Shown here: piece by piece, positions 1 to 6,554 of the stretch
Numbering within the stretch: position 1 is the stretch's first letter
Layout of the letters: each line of letters begins with the position of its first letter
Origin: an uncultured Saprospiraceae bacterium
GTDB taxonomy: Bacteria; Bacteroidota; Bacteroidia; Chitinophagales; Saprospiraceae
Reading direction: 5' to 3'
Assembly (NCBI GenBank): GCA_937995755.1
Contig: CALKJD010000117.1
Span: 1 to 54,097, forward strand
DNA length: 54,097 nt
Made by a program: the position numbers and the translations under genes
The notes under the pieces: model-generated
The model's input: only the letters and a program-made list of their open reading frames with translations
Databases searched by the model: none
Told to the model about the DNA's origin: nothing

Positions 1-78
1 GAATTCTTTATTACGCATTACAAAAGAGACCATCTCTGGCTTCTTACCATCATGTGCTATGAGTGCTATATTGATCAT
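1..78 (-). CDS. mgsA: Methylglyoxal synthase, N-terminal fragment cut by window edge
   Basis: Reading the minus strand from an ATG at 78 gives 26 uninterrupted codons to the window edge, beginning MINIALIAHDGKKPEMVSFV. This matches the conserved start of methylglyoxal synthase, which converts dihydroxyacetone phosphate to methylglyoxal and phosphate in the cytoplasm. The 'IALIAHD.KK..MV.F' pattern contains the Lys pair at the phosphate site known for the family. Only the first sixth of the protein is here, so the active-site Asp and His residues cannot be checked. It is divergent from nrtR with 133 bp between the starts. Confidence 0.8.
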   Translation of the reverse strand, partial: MINIALIAHDGKKPEMVSFVMRNKEF

Positions 79-187
79 ATGATATTATAGATTATTTTAA
101 TGCGAAGATAAGGGTTTGGTGTGATAATTAATAAACATAAATAGAGGTGATAAGATTATCAATAGTTTAATTAATCTAAGCAGTTTC

Positions 188-212
188 TATATTTGTGTAA
201 AATATACGCATT
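188..212 (+). promoter_or_regulatory. nrtR promoter -7 element with overlapping NrtR-type operator (site 1)
   Basis: TATATTTG at 188-195 matches the Bacteroidota -7 consensus TAnnTTTG. Overlapping it is a dyad at 192-212: TTTGTGTA, 5-nt spacer, TACGCATT. The same 8-5-8 design recurs at 896-916 and 948-968. The site ends on the first base of the nrtR TTG start, so a bound repressor would cover the -7 element and the transcription start. The assignment to NrtR is inferred from the genes flanked. Confidence 0.7.
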
Positions 213-904
213 TGAAGCTCAAACAAAATATCAATTTAGCAGTCGACGGTATCATCTTTGGTTATCAAGATCATCAGTTGTATGTCTTACTGATTAAGCA
301 GAAGTATGGATCACAGAAGGATAAATGGGCGCTTCCTGGTGGATTTGTACTGGATGATGAGAAACTGATAGATGCTGTAAAGCGTGAAGTGAAAGAAGAA
401 ACGGGTGTAAAAGTGCAGTATCTAGAACAGCTATATACTTTTGGAGATGATATTGATCGAGATCCGAGGTTTAGAGTGGTGTCAGTGGCTTACTTTGGTA
501 CGGTCAACCCTAAGCATATGGAGCTAAAGCCTACTACGGATGCGTTAGACGCCCAATGGTTTAGCATTGCTAAGATGCCCAAGTTAGCTTTTGATCATAA
601 TAAGATCATAGAGGTGGCTTTGGATCGTCTAAGGGGCAAATTGAATTATCAACCCATTGGATTTAACCTTCTAGACAGTAAGTTTCCGTTTTCAGATCTA
701 GAACAACTGTACATGACTATCCTAGATAGAGATATAGATCGTCGAAACTTCCGTAAAAAGATACTAAGCTTTGGATTTCTAGAAGAAACGGATGAATTTC
801 ATAAGGCTGGAAGTGGTCGTCCAGGAAAATTATTTAAGTTTAACTCAAAGAAATACAAGGAGTTAGAGCAGGAAGGAATCAGCCTAGAAATTAAGTTTGC
901 GTAA
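212..904 (+). CDS. nrtR: NrtR: Nudix-domain, ADP-ribose-responsive transcriptional regulator of NAD metabolism
   Basis: The 230-residue protein has an N-terminal Nudix domain (about 8-140) and a C-terminal winged helix (about 150-225, with NFRKK and GRPGKLFKF), the architecture of NrtR repressors, which bind DNA through the winged helix and release it on binding ADP-ribose or related NAD metabolites. The Nudix box is intact (G-x5-E-x7-REVxEExGV, from the GGF at about 44-46), whereas many NrtR proteins have a degenerate one, so ADP-ribose pyrophosphatase activity may remain. The start is TTG at 212; no in-frame ATG lies near it. The gene heads an NAD/ADP-ribose cluster with NadV and Prs, and three operator-like dyads lie at its start, its end and the prs start. 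Autoregulation is likely. Confidence 0.88.
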   Translation: MKLKQNINLAVDGIIFGYQDHQLYVLLIKQKYGSQKDKWALPGGFVLDDEKLIDAVKREVKEETGVKVQYLEQLYTFGDDIDRDPRFRVVSVAYFGTVNPKHMELKPTTDALDAQWFSIAKMPKLAFDHNKIIEVALDRLRGKLNYQPIGFNLLDSKFPFSDLEQLYMTILDRDIDRRNFRKKILSFGFLEETDEFHKAGSGRPGKLFKFNSKKYKELEQEGISLEIKFA

Positions 905-916
905 ATAATACGCAAA
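896..916 (+). promoter_or_regulatory. NrtR-type operator (site 2), perfect inverted repeat
   Basis: TTTGCGTA (896-903), spacer AATAA, TACGCAAA (909-916): the two 8-bp arms are exact reverse complements. The site overlaps the last codons and stop of nrtR and lies 52 bp (about five helical turns) upstream of site 3, which would suit co-operative binding on one face of the DNA. It is the best of the three sites. Confidence 0.72.
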
Positions 917-919
917 TAA

Positions 920-968
920 CTTGCGAAATGGAATAAGTAAATCTATATTTGTGTAAATTGTACGCAAA
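920..968 (+). promoter_or_regulatory. prs promoter with overlapping NrtR-type operator (site 3)
   Basis: A CTTG (920-923), 20 nt, TATATTTG (944-951) arrangement fits the Bacteroidota housekeeping promoter. An 8-5-8 dyad at 948-968 (TTTGTGTA, AATTG, TACGCAAA) covers the end of the -7 element and runs into the A of the prs ATG. If transcription starts about 7 nt after the -7 element, the leader is only about 10 nt. Repression by blocking the promoter is the simplest reading. Confidence 0.7.
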
Positions 969-1804
969 TGAAAGCATTAAACTTAGATCCAACTTTTAGA
1001 CCTTATCCACACTTACCAGAAGTAGAGTTTCAATCCTTTAGCTTTTCTGGAGGTGAACCTCATATCAAGATAGTGCCTGATTCCGTAGGCGACAAAATCA
1101 TAATTACTCATAGAATATGTTCATTTAACGACTTTGGGCTATTGCTTATATCTGTAGATGCACTTAGGAGGTTAGATGTACAGCATATAGAGGTGTTCAT
1201 TCCATATTTTCCAGCAGCAAGACAAGATAGAGTTATGGTAGAAGGGGAGTCTCTCAGCGTAAAAGTCTACGCTGATATTCTTAATACTCTGGGATTAGCA
1301 AAGGTGCATGTATATGATCCACATTCTGAAGTTACCTCTGCAGTACTTAATAATAGCAAATCAATTAATAATCACAGTCTTGTAAGCAAAGTAGTGGATC
1401 ACATTGGTAAAGATATGTACATTGTATCGCCAGATGGTGGGGCCCTAAAGAAAATTCATAAGGTTGCCGCACATTTGCAAGATTATGAAGTGGTGGAATG
1501 TGGAAAAAGTAGAGATGTGAAGACAGGAAAGCTTTCTGGATTTACCGTTCCCTTAGATGATTTAAATGGAAAGGCGTGTCTCATTATCGATGACATTTGT
1601 GATGGTGGCGGTACATTTATGGGCCTTGCAGAAGAGTTAAAAGCTAAGAATTCTGGTCCTCTATACTTAGTGGTAAGTCATGGAATTTTTAGTAAAGGAC
1701 TTGATAAATTGAAAGGCTACTTTAAAATAATTTTTACTACAGATAGTTTCAAAGAGATAGAAGATGATAAAGTAGTGCAAATAAAAATGAGTGAAATATT
1801 ATGA
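968..1804 (+). CDS. prs: Short ribose-phosphate pyrophosphokinase (PRPP synthetase family)
   Basis: The 278-residue protein belongs to the PRPP synthetase family, which makes PRPP from ribose 5-phosphate and ATP; housekeeping Prs is about 310-320 residues. Visible are the catalytic loop region YFPAARQDRVMVEGESLSVK, the DPHSEVT strand in place of the usual DLHAxQIQ, and the pyrophosphate/phosphate loop LIIDDICDGGGTF (D208, D209, D212, T216), where the usual first Thr of the DTGGT loop is Gly. It overlaps the NADAR gene by 4 nt. The context suggests it supplies PRPP to NadV. An alternative is an ADP-ribose pyrophosphokinase of the kind described in phage NAD+ reconstitution pathways, whose enzymes look like Prs and NadV; sequence alone does not decide. 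Confidence 0.85.
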   Translation: MKALNLDPTFRPYPHLPEVEFQSFSFSGGEPHIKIVPDSVGDKIIITHRICSFNDFGLLLISVDALRRLDVQHIEVFIPYFPAARQDRVMVEGESLSVKVYADILNTLGLAKVHVYDPHSEVTSAVLNNSKSINNHSLVSKVVDHIGKDMYIVSPDGGALKKIHKVAAHLQDYEVVECGKSRDVKTGKLSGFTVPLDDLNGKACLIIDDICDGGGTFMGLAEELKAKNSGPLYLVVSHGIFSKGLDKLKGYFKIIFTTDSFKEIEDDKVVQIKMSEIL

Positions 1805-2376
1805 AACATACTTTAGCACATATACAACAGAGATATACTGAGGGTGAGGTATTGGATTACTTGTTTTTTTGGGGACACCAACCTAGTAAAGATGGCAGGA
1901 TATTAAAGTCTTGTTTAAGTCAATGGTGGATGTCTAGATTCATAGAAAACAATACTATCTATAAATCAGCAGAGCATTATATGATGGAAGGTAAAGCTAG
2001 AGTGTTTAATGATCCTGAGATAGCAAAGAAGATTATATCAGCGGACAGTCCCAAAAAGGTAAAATCTCTAGGAAGAGAGATTAAGGGGTTCAGTGATAAA
2101 GTATGGGATGAACATAAATACGAAATAGTAAAGCAAGCCAATTATTTAAAGTTTACTCAGAATGAAGGTCTGCAGAACTTTCTGTTAAATACGGAAGATT
2201 TAATTTTAGTAGAAGCTAGTCCAGTAGATTCTGTTTGGGGTGTGGGTATGGCTGAAGACGATCCTAATATAACTAACCCATACGAATGGAAAGGATTAAA
2301 TTTGCTTGGATGTATACTTATGGAGATCAGAGATGAAATCAATTATATAAATAGAAAAAGAAATGCTAGGCTATAG
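1801..2376 (+). CDS. NADAR-domain protein (YbiA/DUF1768 family)
   Basis: The 191-residue protein is a complete NADAR domain. It shows the early FFWGH strand, the SQWWMSRF and YKSAEHYMMEGKA segments, and the late LVEASPVDSVWGVGM and GLNLLGCILMEIRDE motifs. The family comprises N-glycosidases acting on ADP-ribose-type or related nucleotide substrates; E. coli YbiA is linked to riboflavin intermediates, and some members remove ADP-ribose from guanine in DNA. The ATG overlaps the end of prs (ATGA at 1801-1804), so the two are translationally coupled. The NAD context favours a role in ADP-ribose turnover or repair, but the substrate cannot be read from sequence. A decayed relative lies at 26740-27353. 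Confidence 0.87.
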   Translation: MKHTLAHIQQRYTEGEVLDYLFFWGHQPSKDGRILKSCLSQWWMSRFIENNTIYKSAEHYMMEGKARVFNDPEIAKKIISADSPKKVKSLGREIKGFSDKVWDEHKYEIVKQANYLKFTQNEGLQNFLLNTEDLILVEASPVDSVWGVGMAEDDPNITNPYEWKGLNLLGCILMEIRDEINYINRKRNARL

Positions 2377-2647
2377 GTTCGCTGAAAATATTGGTTTAAG
2401 AGAGCGAGATTTTCCTTTTGTTTTTTTACAGGATATGTAGATATGGATATAGTAATGATTAAACTAATGAAAGTGACTTCAATAGACTAAAGGGTAAGTT
2501 GTAAAATAGAAAGTAATTATAAAAAGTGCTATAATAAAACATAAGGAATATTTGAAATCAATTGCACAGGAGTGAGTGATCTTTAATTTTTGAGGATTAA
2601 GTACAGGTTATTTTAATCTGTTTAAATAAAAGTAAGAATAAACAAAT

Positions 2648-3187
2648 ATGAAAGCTATAGACTTAAAACATAAAAGTAAATTTCTAAGCCTAGTGCTTAG
2701 ACACAATCCTGCAATGATTGACCTAAATATTGATAGGAATGGCTGGGCAGATGTAGAAGAATTAATACAAAAGTCAAGACTTAAAAAAGTAAAGTTGACA
2801 TATGAAATATTAGATGTAGTTGTAAAAACTAAAGGTAAGCAACAATTTGAGTATAATGAGGATATGACTCGGATACGCGCATTTCAAGGGTACCCATCAA
2901 GTAATGATATTGCACTAAAGGCTGTAGAACCACCATATAAATTATATCATGGTACTTCGATTGATAATGTAGATTCTATCGAAAAAAGTGGAATTGAAAA
3001 ACGCAGTAAACAATATGTACATCTTAGTATTGATAGAGCAACAGCTATCAATGTAGGCGCGAGGCATGGCAAGCCAAGTGTATTGATAATAGATGCTGAG
3101 CAAATGTATTTAGATGGTTTGAAATTTTATCATTCTAAGAATGATGTTTGGTTGACAGACTATATAGATCCTAAGTATATTAAATAG
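2648..3187 (+). CDS. kptA: RNA 2'-phosphotransferase KptA/Tpt1
   Basis: The 179-residue length is usual for KptA. The enzyme moves an internal RNA 2'-phosphate to NAD+, giving ADP-ribose 1'',2''-cyclic phosphate and nicotinamide. The N-terminal winged-helix lobe contains SLVLRHNP with R18 and H19, the positions of catalytic residues in the family, and the C-terminal ADP-ribosyltransferase-like lobe has KLYHGTS and YVHLSID. Bacterial roles are unsettled because bacteria lack the eukaryotic tRNA-ligase route that leaves a 2'-phosphate. It follows the NADAR gene after 271 bp and precedes the phosphoesterase by 14 bp. Its presence with NadV, NADAR and a macrodomain candidate suggests handling of ADP-ribosylated or 2'-phosphorylated nucleic acid. 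Confidence 0.9.
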   Translation: MKAIDLKHKSKFLSLVLRHNPAMIDLNIDRNGWADVEELIQKSRLKKVKLTYEILDVVVKTKGKQQFEYNEDMTRIRAFQGYPSSNDIALKAVEPPYKLYHGTSIDNVDSIEKSGIEKRSKQYVHLSIDRATAINVGARHGKPSVLIIDAEQMYLDGLKFYHSKNDVWLTDYIDPKYIK

Positions 3188-3201
3188 AGAATAAGCAATA
3201 G

Positions 3202-3939
3202 ATGAGTAAAAGGACATTTGTCATAGGTGATATTCATGGAGGTTACAAAGCGCTTAAGCAACTGCTGGCTAAAGTAGAGTTGACTGCTGAGGATACACTT
3301 ATTCTTCTCGGAGATTTAGTGGATGGCTGGAGCGAATCTTATAAAGTAGTAGAGTTTCTAATAGAATTAGAGCAAACAAATTCGTGTATTTTCATTAAAG
3401 GGAATCACGATCTATATTGTGAGTATTGGCTTGCTACTGGAGAGACAAATGAGAATTGGCAGCAACATGGTGGTATGGCTACTATATCTGGATATAAAGA
3501 TAAAAGTGAAGATGATAAGCAAAGGCATATTTCATTTTTTAGAAGAATGAAGTATTATCATATAGACGAACAAAACAGATTGTTTGTACACGCAGGATTT
3601 ACATCACTTCATGGTCCTGAGAAAGAACAGAGCGAATCTAATTTTATTTGGGATCGCACTTTACTAGAGTTGGCGTTGGCCACGGACGATAGGCTACCGA
3701 TAAATTCTCCGAGATATCCTAAGCGACTTAAGCACTTCTATGAGATTTATATTGGACATACCCCTACGCAGAATTATGGTAGCGAACAGCCTATCCACGC
3801 TACTAATCTTTATGACATAGATACAGGAGCAGCCTTTAAAGGAAGATTGACAGCCATGGAAATTGATACAAAAGAACTATGGCAAAGTGAACCAGTATAT
3901 TTGTTGTACCCCAAAGAGAAAGGAAGAAATAAAATATAA
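3202..3939 (+). CDS. Calcineurin-like metallophosphoesterase (PP2A/ApaH-like)
   Basis: All metal-binding blocks of the family are present: GDIHGG (9-14), GDLVDG (37-42), GNHD (67-70), VHAGF and GHTP. The 245-residue size fits small bacterial Ser/Thr phosphatases, diadenosine tetraphosphatases (ApaH) and related phosphoesterases. The enzyme should be cytoplasmic and need two divalent metals. It sits between kptA and nadV with 14- and 32-bp gaps, so is almost certainly co-transcribed. A plausible substrate is a product of its neighbours, such as ADP-ribose cyclic phosphate or ADP-ribose 1''-phosphate, but that is inference from position only. Confidence 0.85.
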   Translation: MSKRTFVIGDIHGGYKALKQLLAKVELTAEDTLILLGDLVDGWSESYKVVEFLIELEQTNSCIFIKGNHDLYCEYWLATGETNENWQQHGGMATISGYKDKSEDDKQRHISFFRRMKYYHIDEQNRLFVHAGFTSLHGPEKEQSESNFIWDRTLLELALATDDRLPINSPRYPKRLKHFYEIYIGHTPTQNYGSEQPIHATNLYDIDTGAAFKGRLTAMEIDTKELWQSEPVYLLYPKEKGRNKI

Positions 3940-3971
3940 GAAACTATTAGATCACATTCAAAACCCACATT

Positions 3972-5426
3972 ATGACAAATCCACTATTATATACAGACGG
4001 TTACAAGGTAGATCATAGAAGACAATATCCAGAAGGGACATCGTTGGTGTATTCTAACTGGACACCAAGAAAAAGTAGAATCGAAGGAGTAGAGGAGATT
4101 GTATTTTTTGGATTGCAGTATTTTATCAAAAAGTATATCATTGCAGATTTTGATAATAATTTTTTCGCTCGACCAAAGGAAGAGGTGTTGAGAGAATATA
4201 CTCGCAGAATAAATAATTATTTAGGACCTAATGCTGTGGGAATTGATCATATCGGCGACTTACATGATCTAGGCTATATTCCTATGGTTTTCAAAGCATT
4301 GCCAGAAGGCGTGTCTGTACCTATAAGAGTTCCTATGTTTACGATGTTCAATACAAAAACGGAATTCTTTTGGTTGACAAATTATTTTGAGACGATTCTT
4401 TCGACTACTGTTTGGATGCCTTGTAACTCAGCCACTATAGCAAAACAGTATCGATTAATACTAGATAAGTATGCTGCTGAGACATCTTCAGTGCCAGAAT
4501 TTGTAGATTGGCAAGGACACGATTTTTCTATGCGAGGGATGGCTGGATTAGAAGCCGCGTTGATGAGTGCATCAGGACACCTATTGAGTTTTACGGGTAC
4601 AGATACGATTCCGGCGATTGATTTTCTAGAAGAGTACTACAATGCTAATTCTGATGAAGAGCTAGTTGGAGGATCTGTAGCAGCGACAGAACATTCTGTG
4701 ATGAGCATGGGTACAAATGAAGGTGAGATGCAGACTTTCAAAAGATTGGTAACCGAGGTATATCCAAATGGAGTTGTATCGGTAGTGTCTGACACTTGGG
4801 ATCTATGGAAAGTTTTGACTGAGTATTTACCAGCACTAAAGTCAGAAATTTTGGCAAGAGAAGGAAAAGTAGTCATCAGACCAGACAGTGGTGATCCTGT
4901 AAAGATCATTTGTGGTAATGCAGAGGGTGAACATGAGGCTGAAAGGAAAGGCGTTGTAGAATTGCTTTGGGACATATTTGGGGGGCAAGTAAATGACAAA
5001 GGATATAAAGAATTGGACGCACATATAGGAGCGATATATGGTGACAGTATCACTCTAGAGAGAGCAAGAAATATATGTGAAGGATTGAAAGCTAAAGGTT
5101 TTGCTTCTACCAATGTCGTTCTAGGTGTAGGATCATTCACTTATCAGTACAATACCAGAGATACTTTCGGATTTGCAATGAAAGCCACCTACGGCGAAGT
5201 GAATGGAGAAGGTAGAAACATCTATAAAGATCCTGTAACCGATGACGGCACTAAGAAGTCCGCAAAAGGATTAATTAAAATTGTAAAGGATGGAGATTCT
5301 TATGCTCTTGTAGATCAGGTGAGCTGGGAAGAAGAAGGTAGAGGAGAATTGAAAGAAGTATTTAGAGATGGCAAATTGTTGGTAGATGAGAAGTTGAGTG
5401 ATATCAGAAGTAGGGTTAGGAAATAG
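3972..5426 (+). CDS. nadV: Nicotinamide phosphoribosyltransferase NadV
   Basis: The 484-residue protein is full length for the NAMPT/NadV family, which forms NMN and pyrophosphate from nicotinamide and PRPP. The N-terminus (LLYTDGYKVDHRRQYP and YSNWTPRKSR) is typical; D211 in TGTDTIP corresponds to the Asp that selects nicotinamide, and H241 in ATEHSVM to the catalytic His that is phosphorylated. RPDSGDP (PRPP site) and GVGSFTYQ (phosphate loop) follow. It lies in the nrtR-controlled cluster with prs. By analogy with phage NARP1 pathways, a NadV-like enzyme can instead join ADP-ribose pyrophosphate to nicotinamide, so in vitro substrate choice is worth testing. Confidence 0.93.
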   Translation: MTNPLLYTDGYKVDHRRQYPEGTSLVYSNWTPRKSRIEGVEEIVFFGLQYFIKKYIIADFDNNFFARPKEEVLREYTRRINNYLGPNAVGIDHIGDLHDLGYIPMVFKALPEGVSVPIRVPMFTMFNTKTEFFWLTNYFETILSTTVWMPCNSATIAKQYRLILDKYAAETSSVPEFVDWQGHDFSMRGMAGLEAALMSASGHLLSFTGTDTIPAIDFLEEYYNANSDEELVGGSVAATEHSVMSMGTNEGEMQTFKRLVTEVYPNGVVSVVSDTWDLWKVLTEYLPALKSEILAREGKVVIRPDSGDPVKIICGNAEGEHEAERKGVVELLWDIFGGQVNDKGYKELDAHIGAIYGDSITLERARNICEGLKAKGFASTNVVLGVGSFTYQYNTRDTFGFAMKATYGEVNGEGRNIYKDPVTDDGTKKSAKGLIKIVKDGDSYALVDQVSWEEEGRGELKEVFRDGKLLVDEKLSDIRSRVRK

Positions 5427-5448
5427 TTGTTTACATTAAATAGAAACT

Positions 5449-6471
5449 ATGTGGTTTGAAGATTTAATGGGTTTTAAAGAATTGAACCATGAAAACGTTC
5501 ATAATAATATTGGTGTAGATGGGGAATACCTTTTTTCCAAAGTAAACAATGAAAAGTATAAGTATGGAAATCTTGAGTTAGTTTCTCTTAAAGACTTGAG
5601 ACAAAAAATCACTGCGCCCAAGACTAATATTATAAAAATAACTGTTGCGGAGAAAGTGGGCGATGTGCAGATGCTTCATAAAGATGTGAGAAATGAAAAT
5701 GCAGTTTTTCAAGCTGCATCACAATTTAATCTATTGGAGATGGTCGATCCTTCTGTATCACCAGAATCTGGGGTAGCGAATTATCAGCTGGATAGAACTC
5801 AAGGTCCAGCATGTGCTATAGCCTGTGGCGCTGGGACTATTTATAGAAATTATTTTGTAGACGTCAAAGGATTAAAAGGTCAAACTCGCAATAACCAAAT
5901 TGATGGATTAGAAGATATTGGAAAGATTCTTAAAAACAAGGAATTAGATCTGTGGAAAATGCAGAACGGTTACGCTTTTCCCTCTTCTGAAGGTATTGCA
6001 TATATTAACAACCATCTTTCTAGTTTATCGGATGTAGCCTATGATATACTACTCAGTAACTTAAAAGTAGGAGTGCAATGGAATACTGAAGTTACAATAT
6101 CTAATACCAGACATACGGTCAATCAAGTATATTGTTCTGCTTTACCGGTGGCTTATTCTCAGTTGGAAGATGATCTATTTGAACCCTTTGCACAATTGGT
6201 ATTAGATGCTACCTATGAGGCAACTATTCTCACAGCAATCCAAAACTTAGAAACCAGCGGAAATAATAAATTGTTTTTAACATTAGTAGGTGGTGGAGTA
6301 TTTGGTAATAAATTGTCTTGGATATTTTCTGCTATTCGTAAGGCGGTTATGAGGTATAAGTATTTTCCACTAGATATACAGATTGTTAGTTTTGGTGGAT
6401 CTAATCTTTACGTGGAGACTTTCTGCGATTCGATTGATAAGGAAGTAAATAATAAGCCATCTAGTACCTAA
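5449..6471 (+). CDS. Probable divergent macrodomain (MavL/PARG-like) ADP-ribose-binding protein
   Basis: The 340-residue cytoplasmic protein is not a standard family I can name with certainty. Two blocks recall macrodomain hydrolases of the Legionella MavL/PARG type: an FNLLEM...GVANYQLDRTQGPACAIA...TIYRNYF block (about residues 95-155) and a late VGGGVFGN loop (about 280-288) in the place of the phosphate-binding 'TGxFG' loop. Such enzymes bind ADP-ribose or remove it from proteins. The gene starts 22 bp after nadV on the same strand, and its position beside NADAR, KptA and an ADP-ribose-sensing regulator supports the assignment. The first 90 residues and the C-terminus show nothing recognisable. 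An unrelated fold remains possible. Confidence 0.55.
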   Translation: MWFEDLMGFKELNHENVHNNIGVDGEYLFSKVNNEKYKYGNLELVSLKDLRQKITAPKTNIIKITVAEKVGDVQMLHKDVRNENAVFQAASQFNLLEMVDPSVSPESGVANYQLDRTQGPACAIACGAGTIYRNYFVDVKGLKGQTRNNQIDGLEDIGKILKNKELDLWKMQNGYAFPSSEGIAYINNHLSSLSDVAYDILLSNLKVGVQWNTEVTISNTRHTVNQVYCSALPVAYSQLEDDLFEPFAQLVLDATYEATILTAIQNLETSGNNKLFLTLVGGGVFGNKLSWIFSAIRKAVMRYKYFPLDIQIVSFGGSNLYVETFCDSIDKEVNNKPSST

Positions 6472-6554
6472 GCGTACATTTCTAATAGAAGACTCACCTA
6501 GGTTAACTTAGATTAAATTTAATTTCTTCATATTGTAAGAAATTTACTAATCAT

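Noticed and set aside
4637..5140. 167-codon minus-strand frame inside nadV
   Set aside because: It lies wholly within a strongly conserved gene on the other strand and has low-complexity Ser/Pro/Thr composition typical of a shadow frame.
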